A stretch of 23,317 nucleotides of DNA from Palsa-661 sp035535015 (GTDB lineage: Bacteria; Actinomycetota; Acidimicrobiia; Acidimicrobiales; UBA8190), in NCBI GenBank assembly GCA_035535015.1, contig DATLQU010000009.1, positions 1 to 23,317 on the forward strand, written 5' to 3'. The notes below the pieces were generated by a model that was not told where the DNA came from, made no database searches, and saw only the letters and a list, made by a program, of their open reading frames with translations. The translations under genes and the position numbers were made by a program. Positions 6,965 to 14,295 of this stretch are shown piece after piece; within the stretch, counting starts at the first letter, position 1; each line of letters opens with the position of its first letter.

Positions 6965-7452
6965 CAATCGATCCTCCCGGTCCGGGCTGGTGGCTCGCCT
7001 CGGACGGTCAGTGGTACCCACCCGAGCTCCACCCTGAGGCGACGACCCCGTCCGACGCCGCAGTGGCAACCTCGCCAGCAGCGTCGGCGGCGGCCGAACC
7101 GTCGGGCGCAGCGGCCGCCACCGACGTGCACGGCGGCGCCGGACCGATCGGGGCGGGCGGCGGCGGCGGACCTCATCCCGGGTGGTGGAGAGCGGCGAAC
7201 GGGCACTGGTATCCCCCCGATCTGCGGATCAGCAACCCCGGTGCTCTGCTGCCGTTGGCCCGGACGCTGAAGGACGACCGGTCGACGACTCGGGCGGCCA
7301 TGACCACGTCGGCCTTCGGCCGCGGCAGGGGAAACGACTTCGCCGGCTCCACACCGGCGCGGGGATCGCGTCGATTCTCCGCCAAGACGGTCACCCAGAT
7401 GGTCTATCGGGCGTCACAGATCCTTCAGGGCAAGCCCCCCGACGGGTGCTGA
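6961..7452 (+). CDS. Small protein with two W-W/W-Y-P-P (DUF2510-like) motifs
   Basis: The 163-aa protein starts at GTG 6961 in a GTGA overlap with the preceding gene. It contains two copies of a short tryptophan motif: 'PGWWLASDGQWYPPEL' near residue 8 and 'PGWWRAANGHWYPPDL' near residue 73. They are separated by an Ala/Gly-rich disordered linker. This type of motif is common in actinobacterial proteins, often next to membrane segments, and its function is unknown. The C-terminal 60 residues are basic and include 'FSAKTVTQMVYRASQIL'. The gene converges on flhB with a 25-nt gap. Pairing with the membrane protein upstream suggests a two-component envelope complex, but that is inference. Confidence 0.7.
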   Translation: MTIDPPGPGWWLASDGQWYPPELHPEATTPSDAAVATSPAASAAAEPSGAAAATDVHGGAGPIGAGGGGGPHPGWWRAANGHWYPPDLRISNPGALLPLARTLKDDRSTTRAAMTTSAFGRGRGNDFAGSTPARGSRRFSAKTVTQMVYRASQILQGKPPDGC

Positions 7453-7477
7453 CCGTCCGGCCATCCGGCCTCCGACG

Positions 7478-8578
7478 CTATGCCACCAAGGCGCTCGTCG
7501 GACGCTGGTGCACCTTGCCCGAGGCCTTCACCATGGCCGGGAGGGTGTAGATGAAGGCGAGGACCCGAGCCACGGCCACGTAGAGCTCCTTGGGGACGAA
7601 GGAATCGATCTCACAGGCGGCGTAGATGGCCTGGGCCAACGGCCGGTCCTCGATGATGGGCACCCCGTGGGCGGTCGCCTCGGCCCGGATCCGCAGAGCC
7701 ACCTCGTCAGATCCCTTGGCCACCACCTGGGGGGCGAGTCCCCGTCCGGCCTGGTAGCGCAGGGCCACGGCGAAGTGGGTGGGGTTGGTGATGACGACAT
7801 CGGCGCCGGCCACGGCGGCCATCATGCGTGACCGGCTGAGCCGCATCTGCTTGCGGCGGACCTCGCGCTTGAGCAGCGGGTCACCGTCGGACTGGCGGTG
7901 TTCCTCTTTGACCTCCCGCTTGGTCATCTTGAGGCTCTTGTTGTGGCGGTGGCGTTGGACGGCGTAGTCGCCGATGGCGAGGACGAGGCCGATGACGGAC
8001 ACGTCGCGGACGAGGCCGAGCATGGTGGAGCCGGCGTAAGCCACCACCGGGGACATGTCGACCGGTTGGGTGCCGACAAGCTTGTCGCCCAGACTAAAAA
8101 GGACCTTGTAGGCCATGAGGACGAGGACGGAGATCTTCACCAGCTGCTTGACCAACTGCCAGAGCGAATTGGCCGAGAAGAGACGCTTGAGACCGGCCAT
8201 CGGATTGATCCGGTCGAACTTGGGCGCCGCCGCCTGGAGGGAGAAGAGGCCTCCGGTCTGGGCCACGTCGACCAGAACGCCGAGGGCGGCGAAACCACCG
8301 GCGACGGGGAGGACGAGCACGACTACATCCCGCAGGCCGATCTGGAGGATCTGGACCGCACCCGACACGCTCGGGTTGGTCATGACGTTGGCCACACGGC
8401 CGAAGAGATCGGTCATCCGGGCCTGGCCGGTGCGGATCACGACGGGAAGCAACATGGAGCCCACCAGCGCCACGATCCAGCTCGAGACTTCTTTGGAGAG
8501 GGCGACCTGGCCCTTCTTGCGCGCCTTCGACTTGCGTTTGGCGGTGGGCTTTTCGGTCTTGTCGTCGTTCTTACCCAC
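7478..8578 (-). CDS. flhB: Flagellar export gate protein and specificity switch FlhB
   Basis: FlhB is an inner-membrane export apparatus component. Its cytoplasmic domain self-cleaves and switches substrate class from rod/hook to filament, together with FliK. The 366-aa product has the basic 'EKPTAKRKSKARKKGQV' start, four hydrophobic segments (about 32-50, 85-107, 145-163, 185-205) and the linker 'SLKMTKREVKEEHRQSDGDP'. The autocleavage site NPTH is at residues 265-268, cleaved between N and P in known homologues. The start is GTG at 8578, 34 nt after fliR. It is the last gene of the unit: flhA, which usually follows, is not present here. Confidence 0.95.
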   Translation of the reverse strand: MGKNDDKTEKPTAKRKSKARKKGQVALSKEVSSWIVALVGSMLLPVVIRTGQARMTDLFGRVANVMTNPSVSGAVQILQIGLRDVVVLVLPVAGGFAALGVLVDVAQTGGLFSLQAAAPKFDRINPMAGLKRLFSANSLWQLVKQLVKISVLVLMAYKVLFSLGDKLVGTQPVDMSPVVAYAGSTMLGLVRDVSVIGLVLAIGDYAVQRHRHNKSLKMTKREVKEEHRQSDGDPLLKREVRRKQMRLSRSRMMAAVAGADVVITNPTHFAVALRYQAGRGLAPQVVAKGSDEVALRIRAEATAHGVPIIEDRPLAQAIYAACEIDSFVPKELYVAVARVLAFIYTLPAMVKASGKVHQRPTSALVA

Positions 8579-8612
8579 CGGTCAGCCACCACCCCTCAAG
8601 ATGCCGGCCATC

Positions 8613-9380
8613 TCAGTGGCCACCGACGAGGGCACCGGTATCCTGGATGGCCCGGAGGACGAGGTTGTCGACGTAACCGGGGAGGACCCTGATGCCGATG
8701 GCCACGAAGAGCAGCGACATCAAACCCTGGATGGGGAAGCCGAGGATCCAGACGTTCACCTGGGGAGCGGCCTTCGAGAGCATGGCCAGGCTGATCTGGG
8801 TGGCGAAGAGGACGACGATCAGCGGGGCGGCGATCTCCAGGGTGGCGGTGAAGAAGGTGGCGAGGTCAGCGGTGAGAACATTGGAGGCGGCGGCCGAAGA
8901 CGACAGGGTGAGGCCGGCGGCGCCGAACGAGGTCTCGAAGCCGCGGACGAGGAGGAGTTCGCCGTTGGTGACGAACAGCAGGACCATGGCCACCTGCTCG
9001 TAGAACTGGCCGATCATGGGGGTCTGATTCTCCGACAGGGGGTCGACAGCCGGCGGGAGGTTGAGACCGCCGAAAAGGTCGATGAGGCCGCCGGCGGCGG
9101 TGACGGCGCTCAAGAGGATGCGGATGCACAGGCCCATGGCGGCGCCGGTGAAGATCTGGAGGACGATGGCTCCGACCAAGCCGGCGGTGTCGGTCGGGAC
9201 GTGGCCGTGGGAGATCTGGGGAACGGCCAGGATGCCGAGCCCCCCGGCAATGCCGACCAGGGCCATGGAAGGGATCGTCTGGCGGGAAGAGAAGGGCGGG
9301 ACGACGACCAGCCAGGCCAGGGCCCGGATGAAGGCCAGGAAGAACGCCAGCAGCCAGATGGGGTTGACGTTCAGGTCCAC
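8613..9380 (-). CDS. fliR: Flagellar export gate protein FliR
   Basis: FliR forms, with FliP and FliQ, the helical core of the type III export gate in the MS-ring pore. The 255-aa product has the family length and pattern: an N-terminal 'NPIWLLAFFLAFIRALAW', the conserved 'FEQVA-like' loop here as 'MIGQFYEQVAMVLLF', and a C-terminal hydrophobic 'VWILGFPIQGLMSLLFVAIGI'. The start is GTG at 9380, 16 nt after fliQ. It is in the canonical order fliP-fliQ-fliR-flhB. Confidence 0.95.
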   Translation of the reverse strand: MDLNVNPIWLLAFFLAFIRALAWLVVVPPFSSRQTIPSMALVGIAGGLGILAVPQISHGHVPTDTAGLVGAIVLQIFTGAAMGLCIRILLSAVTAAGGLIDLFGGLNLPPAVDPLSENQTPMIGQFYEQVAMVLLFVTNGELLLVRGFETSFGAAGLTLSSSAAASNVLTADLATFFTATLEIAAPLIVVLFATQISLAMLSKAAPQVNVWILGFPIQGLMSLLFVAIGIRVLPGYVDNLVLRAIQDTGALVGGH

Positions 9381-9396
9381 GGGCTTGTCCCGCCAC

Positions 9397-9651
9397 TCAA
9401 CTGCCGAGGAGGCTGCCGGCCTGGTTCCAGAGCTGCTGGATGTAGGCGGTGAACTGACCGAGCATCCAGTGGCCGGCGATCATGAAGACGAGAGCGATAC
9501 CCACCAACTTGGGGACGAAGGTGAGTGTGACCTCCTGGATCTGAGTCACCGACTGGAACAGCGAGACGACGAGGCCGATGACCAGGCTGGTGAGCAGAAT
9601 CGGGAGGGCCAACTCCGCGGTCATCTTCATCGCCCCGGAAGCGATGTCCAT
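9397..9651 (-). CDS. fliQ: Flagellar export gate protein FliQ
   Basis: The 84-aa product has two transmembrane helices and the typical central motif 'FQSVTQIQEVTLTFVPKL', the hallmark of FliQ. It is a subunit of the FliPQR export gate. The ATG at 9651 is preferred to an in-frame TTG at 9669: GAAGG lies 7 nt before the ATG, whereas the TTG overlaps the fliP stop codon. The 84-aa length is close to the usual 85-90 residues. Confidence 0.95.
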   Translation of the reverse strand: MDIASGAMKMTAELALPILLTSLVIGLVVSLFQSVTQIQEVTLTFVPKLVGIALVFMIAGHWMLGQFTAYIQQLWNQAGSLLGS

Positions 9652-9665
9652 CAGGTGGCCTTCGT

Positions 9666-10352
9666 TCAACGGAAGCTGACCACCAGGGAGTGGGTGACGA
9701 GCACCCAGCCGTTGACCATGACGAAGAGGAGCAGCTTGAACGGGAGAGAGACGAGGGTCGGTGGGAGCATGACGACACCCATCGACATGAGGGTGGAAGA
9801 GACGACGAGGTCGATGATGAGGAAGGGGATGAAGATGACGAAGCCGATGATGAAACCGCTCTTCAGCTCCGACAGGAGGAACGCCGGAATGATGGCGGCC
9901 AGGGAGGCGTCCTTCGGCGTCGTCGGATGTTCTTTGTCCACCGAGGTTGTGAGAGCGAGTTCCTCATTGCCCGTCTGCTTGAGCATCCAGGTCTTGAGCG
10001 GCCCCTGAGCCGAGTGGTACGCCTGGGTGATCGTCTGCTTGCCGTGGAGATAGGGCTGCAGGGCGTCGTGATTCATCTGGTTGAGGGTGGGGGCCATGAT
10101 GAAGAGGCTGAAGATGAGGGCCAGTCCGGCGATGACCTGGTTGGGGGGCGTGGACTGCAGGCCGAGGGCCTGACGGGTCAGGCCGAAGACGATGACGATC
10201 CGGGTGAAGCCGGTGAGGAGGATCAGCAGCGACGGGGCGATGGCCAGCAGGGTGAGGGCGATGATGACGAGGACGCTCGTCGACGGCTTGCTCAGGCTGT
10301 GGCCCAGGTTGATGTTGATCGAGGAGCCGGTGGCGGCCAGGAACGAGTTCAT
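9666..10352 (-). CDS. fliP: Flagellar export gate protein FliP
   Basis: FliP is the main pentameric subunit of the export gate. The 228-aa product carries the characteristic stretches 'LLTGFTRIVIVFGLTRQALG', 'PNQVIAGLALIFSLFIM' and 'IPAFLLSELKSGFIIGF', and ends with the conserved 'LPFKLLLFVMVNGW'. Four hydrophobic segments are visible. The N-terminus (MNSFLAATGSSININLG) is short and polar rather than a strong cleavable signal peptide. The periplasmic-side loop includes a polar insertion (about residues 108-146). ATG at 10352; 22 nt downstream of fliO. Confidence 0.95.
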   Translation of the reverse strand: MNSFLAATGSSININLGHSLSKPSTSVLVIIALTLLAIAPSLLILLTGFTRIVIVFGLTRQALGLQSTPPNQVIAGLALIFSLFIMAPTLNQMNHDALQPYLHGKQTITQAYHSAQGPLKTWMLKQTGNEELALTTSVDKEHPTTPKDASLAAIIPAFLLSELKSGFIIGFVIFIPFLIIDLVVSSTLMSMGVVMLPPTLVSLPFKLLLFVMVNGWVLVTHSLVVSFR

Positions 10353-10374
10353 GACGCCGTCCGTTGCCGGGTGG

Positions 10375-10971
10375 TCACGCGCGACGCACGGTGCGGACGC
10401 GTATCTGCTCGATGGCCGATCGCCAGGCCGGCGCGTTGGTCGCCGTTCCCGGCCCGGTCGAGCCCACAGCCACGGCGAGAGACCCCGAGGTGAGCGCGGC
10501 CGGTGAGGCGGCGGCGGAGACGAGCGGAAGGCCGGCGGCCGGCTCAGGAGTGGACCCGACGGAGACGACGACGGGCTCGGTGGTATCGACTTCTCCGAGC
10601 AGGGTGACCTGACGCTGGGTGACGCCGAGCAGATAGGTCTGTCTCCCCGCCGTCACCATGGCCACCTGGACGCCCTTGCCCAGGCTCTGACGACCGACAA
10701 CGGAGACACCGGCCTGGCGCGGGCCGTGAGCCAGGGCCCGTCCGCCGCGGCCCTGGACGAGGCGGGAGGCCACTTTGATGAGGACGATGATCACGGCCAG
10801 GCCGATCACCATCTGGACGAGCAGAGACGAGGCCGAGACGTTCTGCGCCCCGGTGATGCCGTGTCCGGCCGTGGCGTGATGGGCGACGGTGGTGGCGTGA
10901 TGGGCGACGGTGGCCGGACCGGTGGTCGGTGCCGGGTGGCCGAGGGCCAGCGATCGGGGCGGTGGGGCCAC
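10375..10971 (-). CDS. fliO: Flagellar biosynthesis protein FliO
   Basis: FliO helps assemble the FliP ring. The 198-aa product has a single membrane segment (about residues 49-68, 'LLVQMVIGLAVIIVLIKVAS') followed by a cytoplasmic domain. That domain has the FliO pattern 'VSVVGRQSLGKGVQVAMV ... YLLGVTQRQVTLLGEV'. The GTG at 10971 is chosen because it lies just 4 nt after the fliN stop with GGGAG upstream; the longer frame would overlap fliN extensively. The external N-terminal part carries a duplicated VAHHAT unit (22-27 and 29-34), giving a histidine-rich patch. FliO is poorly conserved, so position between fliN and fliP is important evidence. Confidence 0.88.
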   Translation of the reverse strand: MAPPPRSLALGHPAPTTGPATVAHHATTVAHHATAGHGITGAQNVSASSLLVQMVIGLAVIIVLIKVASRLVQGRGGRALAHGPRQAGVSVVGRQSLGKGVQVAMVTAGRQTYLLGVTQRQVTLLGEVDTTEPVVVSVGSTPEPAAGLPLVSAAASPAALTSGSLAVAVGSTGPGTATNAPAWRSAIEQIRVRTVRRA

Positions 10972-10975
10972 GTCG

Positions 10976-11368
10976 TCAGGCTCCCTGGGTCTCGTCGGTG
11001 CCGCTGTCGATGGCCGTGATCCGGACGCCGAGCTCGTCATCGACCACGACCACCTCGCCGTGGGCCAGCAGGGTGCTATTGACATAGACGTCGACGGGCG
11101 AGCCGACATGGCGGTCGAGCTCGACCACGCTCCCCGGTCGGAGGCTCAGGAGGTCCTTCATGAGCAGGCGGGTGCGACCGAGTTCGACGGTGACGGCGAG
11201 CTCGACGTTGGAGAGTGTCTCGAGCGGTCGCATGGCCACGCGGCCGGCGTCGGGCTCCGGCAGAGGAGGCGTGGCCGGCTCGATGGCCGGAGCGTCGAGA
11301 GGATATTCGGCCACGGCGCCGGCGGTCGCGCCGACGACAGCGCCGGCACCTGTGTTTTCGTCGTTCAC
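10976..11368 (-). CDS. fliN: Flagellar motor switch protein FliN
   Basis: FliN forms the bottom of the C-ring and helps dock the export ATPase complex through FliH. The 130-aa product has an acidic, low-complexity N-terminus (1-45) and a C-terminal SpoA domain (about 50-120). Typical SpoA sequence is visible: 'VELAVTVELGRTRLLMKDLL', 'LRPGSVVELDR' and 'GEVVVVDDELGVRI'. The GTG at 11368 is supported by GGAGGAA 3 nt upstream; longer in-frame starts run into fliM. It follows fliM by 10 nt and precedes fliO. Confidence 0.93.
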   Translation of the reverse strand: MNDENTGAGAVVGATAGAVAEYPLDAPAIEPATPPLPEPDAGRVAMRPLETLSNVELAVTVELGRTRLLMKDLLSLRPGSVVELDRHVGSPVDVYVNSTLLAHGEVVVVDDELGVRITAIDSGTDETQGA

Positions 11369-11378
11369 GATTCCTCCG

Positions 11379-12299
11379 TCATTGCGATTGGATGACCATG
11401 CATGCGATCGACTTGCCCTGGCTGGTGGGAACGACGTCGCAGTAGTGGGCGCCGCCGACACTCAGGACGATGGGGAGATCGCGACCCCGGTGCAGGGGCA
11501 CCACGTCGCCGGGGACCAGACTGAGCAGCTCCTCGGGGGAGAGCAGGACCTCGGGCCAGTGGACGCGGATCTCCACGTCGGTGACGTGGAGCCGTTCGCG
11601 CAACCGGGTCGGGGCCTCACCGCCCTCTTCGGACTCGACCTTGTCGAGCCGCTCGATGGCGTCGAGGATGGGGAGGAGGACGACCAGCGGCATGCAGATG
11701 CTGGCCATCTGGGTAACCGCTTCGTTCAGCTCGACCCGGATGCCGACCAGGAGACACATCTCGCTGCCGTTCGAGCCGGGCAGGTACATGGCCGACGAAA
11801 CCGAGGAGATGGCTCCCATGGAGACGGCCATGGCCGGTGAGAAGGCCGGAGGCATTTCCGTCAGGACACTGTGGGCCACCTCGGTGACGAGGCGCTGCTC
11901 GATCTCTGTCAGGGACCGGTCGGGGATGCTTCCGGTCCCCGGGCCGCCCAGGCGGATCTCGACCAGGGTCATGGCCAACGGGAGCGGGAAGTGGAGGATG
12001 ATGCGGCCGCCGGTGGGGACGACAGTGGCACCGGTGAGGAAGGTGGGGTCGGGAAGAGCGGCGACGTACTCCTCCCAGCGCTGCTGTTCGAGCTCGCCGA
12101 TGTCGACCTTGACCGGAGTGCGGAGGGTGCTCGTGAGAGAGCCGGCGATGCGGTGGCAGAGGACCTCGAGGATGGGCTGGAGCAGACGCAGGCGCGCCTT
12201 TTCGAGCGCGTCGCGGCGCTGAAAGTCGTAAGGCTTTACCTGTCGTTCCGGATCGGTCAACGTCACCTGTGTCACCACGGGGGTCTCGGGCCGATCCAT
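11379..12299 (-). CDS. fliM: Flagellar motor switch protein FliM, lacking the usual CheY-binding N-terminus
   Basis: FliM forms the middle of the C-ring and contacts FliG and FliN. The 306-aa product has the middle domain with the FliG-contact motif GGPG (118-121), 'ILHFPLPLAMTLVEIRLGGP' and 'TEIEQRLV'. The C-terminal SpoA domain ends in 'SVGGAHYCDVV'. The usual N-terminal 'LSQxEIDxLL' peptide that binds phosphorylated CheY is absent: the protein starts MDRPETPVVTQVTLTD. It is also absent from every possible upstream extension. ATG 12299 is preferred because an upstream in-frame ATG at 12341 lies inside the promoter -10 element; GTG 12305 is an alternative. First gene of the second operon. 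Confidence 0.92.
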   Translation of the reverse strand: MDRPETPVVTQVTLTDPERQVKPYDFQRRDALEKARLRLLQPILEVLCHRIAGSLTSTLRTPVKVDIGELEQQRWEEYVAALPDPTFLTGATVVPTGGRIILHFPLPLAMTLVEIRLGGPGTGSIPDRSLTEIEQRLVTEVAHSVLTEMPPAFSPAMAVSMGAISSVSSAMYLPGSNGSEMCLLVGIRVELNEAVTQMASICMPLVVLLPILDAIERLDKVESEEGGEAPTRLRERLHVTDVEIRVHWPEVLLSPEELLSLVPGDVVPLHRGRDLPIVLSVGGAHYCDVVPTSQGKSIACMVIQSQ

Positions 12300-12337
12300 G
12301 GCCACGGGGTCCTCACGCCGTCCTGGCGTCGGCAAAA

Positions 12338-12365
12338 TCATCGACGTCGACCCAGGCAAGCTTGA
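12338..12365 (-). promoter_or_regulatory. Putative sigma-28-type promoter of fliM-flhB operon
   Basis: Read on the minus strand: TCAAG (12365-12361), 15 nt, GTCGATGA (12345-12338). The -10 part matches GCCGATAA at 6 of 8 positions. It sits between the flgE terminator hairpin and fliM, about 40 nt before the fliM ATG. The same element precedes fliD, flgB and the unknown gene at 4171. Confidence 0.6.
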
Positions 12366-12444
12366 GCCATTGGCGCCGACAAGAACGCGAACTCCACTGT
12401 GTGCGACGGCCACCGGAGCGCCGACCACCAACGGTGAAGACGCG

Positions 12445-12479
12445 GGCCCTGCCGGCACGGTCGACGTGCCGGCAGGGCC
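12445..12479 (-). terminator. Perfect 15-bp hairpin after flgE
   Basis: The arms GGCCCTGCCGGCACG (12445-12459) and its exact complement (12465-12479) enclose a 5-nt loop. The structure begins 18 nt after the flgE stop codon and is read on the minus strand. There is no T-tract after it, so it is a terminator or mRNA-stabilising stem of the T-less type often seen in GC-rich actinobacteria. It separates the flgB-flgE unit from the fliM unit. Confidence 0.75.
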
Positions 12480-12496
12480 TCAACTCCTCCCGCCCG

Positions 12497-13795
12497 CTAC
12501 GCCATCTGGACCAGGGCCTGCAGAGTGTTCGAGGTGGTGGAGACGACCTTGGCGTCGGCTTGGTACCCCTCCTGGGCCTGGATCATGTCGGTCAACTGGG
12601 CCGCCAGGTCGACGTTCGAGCCCTCCAGGGCTCCACCGAGCAATGTGCCCCGACCCCCGGTGCCCGCCGTGCCGATGGACGGCTGGCCCGAGTTGGCCGA
12701 CGCCGAGTACATGAGATTGCCGTCGTCGATGAGGCCGGTGGGGTTGGAGAAGGTGGCCAGAGCCAGCTGGGCGATGGGCTCGGTCAACCCGTTGGAGAAA
12801 GCACCGGAGATGACGCCGTCTCCGCCGATGGTGAAGCTTTCGAGAGTACCGGCGGCGTTGCCGTTCTGGGTCCCCAGCTGGGCCGTCTGCTCGCCGCCGA
12901 ACTGGGTGACTGCGCTGATGGAGCCGGGGCCGGGGAAGGTGACGGCCCAGGTGTCACCGGACGGGAAGGTGTAACCGGGGGGCATGGTGGTCACCGGAAC
13001 GGTGAAGGACCCGTCGGTATTGGCCGACACGCCGGAGATGGAGCCGATCTCCCCGGTGGTGGGGTCGAAGGTGATGGTGGGGGCCGTGCTCCAGAGTTGG
13101 GCCGGGGTGGCGCCGTTGGGCACCGTGCCCTGGACCGTCCAGGCGTTGGCCGTGCCGGCCACGGCACTGAAGGTCAGCGTGAGTGGCACCGTGTTGCCGA
13201 GGGAGTCGAAGCCGTTCAAGGTGGTGGTGACGACCGGTGGCGTGCCCGTCCCGCTCCAGGCCGGAAGGTTCCCGCGCATGGTGAAGGAGGTGGTGGCCTG
13301 GGCGCTCATGACCTCGCCGTAGGGGATGTTCAGGGATCCCACTGGTGCGTTCGGATCGATGACGCCCTGACCGGTGGCCTGCCAGCCCTGGATGAGCGCC
13401 CCGGTCGGAGTGGCCAGGTCCCCATTGGCGTCGAGGGTGAGGTTGCCGGCTCGGGTGTAGTACTGCTGACCTTGCTGATCGGCCACCAGAAAGCCGGATC
13501 CCTGAATGGCCACGTCGGTGGGCTGGTTGGTCTGCTGAATGGCTCCCTGGGACTGGTCGTTGGTGACAGCCCCAACACGGACCCCGGCGCCGACGGCGAT
13601 GGGGTCGATGCCGGCCGACACCCCCTTCGTCGGCGCCGAGGCACCGGCGATCTGTTCGGCCAAAAGGTCGGTGAAGACGGGGTCTTGTGACTTGTAGCCG
13701 GTCGTGTCGGAGTTGGCGATGTTGTTGCCGATGACGTTGAGATACGTCTGATTGGCCTCGATCCCCGACACGGCGGCGATGAGCGACTGCTCCAT
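12497..13795 (-). CDS. flgE: Flagellar hook protein FlgE
   Basis: FlgE polymerises into the hook, the universal joint between rod and filament. The 432-aa product has the conserved rod/hook N-terminus ('YLNVIGNNIANSDTTGYKSQ', residues 18-37), the 'QGSGFLVADQQGQQYYTRAGN' segment (about 97-118) and the C-terminal 'EGSNVDLAAQLTDMIQAQEG'. The middle is a Gly/Thr-rich variable beta region. The start is ATG at 13795 with AGGAAGGA upstream. It is the last gene of the first unit, followed by a strong hairpin. The usual companions flbD, motA/B and fliL do not follow. Confidence 0.94.
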   Translation of the reverse strand: MEQSLIAAVSGIEANQTYLNVIGNNIANSDTTGYKSQDPVFTDLLAEQIAGASAPTKGVSAGIDPIAVGAGVRVGAVTNDQSQGAIQQTNQPTDVAIQGSGFLVADQQGQQYYTRAGNLTLDANGDLATPTGALIQGWQATGQGVIDPNAPVGSLNIPYGEVMSAQATTSFTMRGNLPAWSGTGTPPVVTTTLNGFDSLGNTVPLTLTFSAVAGTANAWTVQGTVPNGATPAQLWSTAPTITFDPTTGEIGSISGVSANTDGSFTVPVTTMPPGYTFPSGDTWAVTFPGPGSISAVTQFGGEQTAQLGTQNGNAAGTLESFTIGGDGVISGAFSNGLTEPIAQLALATFSNPTGLIDDGNLMYSASANSGQPSIGTAGTGGRGTLLGGALEGSNVDLAAQLTDMIQAQEGYQADAKVVSTTSNTLQALVQMA

Positions 13796-13826
13796 GGTGT
13801 GGTTGTCCTTCCTGGTGGGCGTATAG

Positions 13827-14264
13827 CTATGAACTGGGCGTGGTGGACTGGGTGACCGAGGTCACTTCGTTGAGCGAGAGGTTCTGGGGCTGACCTTGAG
13901 CGCCTTGGACTTCGAGGGCGGGAACCCCGGACGAGCTGAGAAGGACTCCGGTGACCTGACCGGTGAGAGGCGTCCCGCCGGCGCCGGGACCGGTGACGGT
14001 CCGGCCGATCATCGAATCGGCGGCCACCGTCTGCTCTTCGGCCGACAATGAGGACTGGCTCTGGACGGCGGTGAGCTGGGCGATCTCCGTCATGAACTGG
14101 GTGGGATCGGCCGGGTTGGTGGGGTCCTGGTTCTTCAACTGGGCCACCAGCAGCTCGAGGAAGGTCTGCGAGTTGTCCAGTTGGTTGAGGCCGCTGGCCG
14201 CCGACGGGCCGGTGTTGGCGGCCGACGAGCCGTTGACGCCGGGGGTGCTCGGGATGGTCGTCAT
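13827..14264 (-). CDS. flgD: Hook assembly scaffold FlgD (short form)
   Basis: FlgD caps the growing hook. The 145-aa product has the conserved N-terminal core 'FLELLVAQLKNQDPTNPADP ... FMTEIAQLTAVQ' (about 35-70), followed by the 'MIGRTVTGPG' segment and a short beta stretch. It is much shorter than enteric FlgD (about 230 aa) and lacks most of the Ig-like/Tudor C-terminal domain, which fits short actinobacterial versions. GGAGG lies 6 nt before the ATG at 14264. It lies between fliK and flgE. Confidence 0.92.
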   Translation of the reverse strand: MTTIPSTPGVNGSSAANTGPSAASGLNQLDNSQTFLELLVAQLKNQDPTNPADPTQFMTEIAQLTAVQSQSSLSAEEQTVAADSMIGRTVTGPGAGGTPLTGQVTGVLLSSSGVPALEVQGAQGQPQNLSLNEVTSVTQSTTPSS

Positions 14265-14295
14265 GGGTTGCCTCCAGTACGCAGCGGGAGAGAGA

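Noticed and set aside
7453..7477. CCGGCC/GGCC inverted repeats between the W-motif gene and flhB as a bidirectional terminator
   Set aside because: Only about 4 paired bases with a short loop; not distinguishable from GC-rich background.
12300..12458. Longer fliM starting at 12458 or 12341
   Set aside because: The extension runs through the hairpin and promoter candidate; ATG 12341 is within the -10 element.
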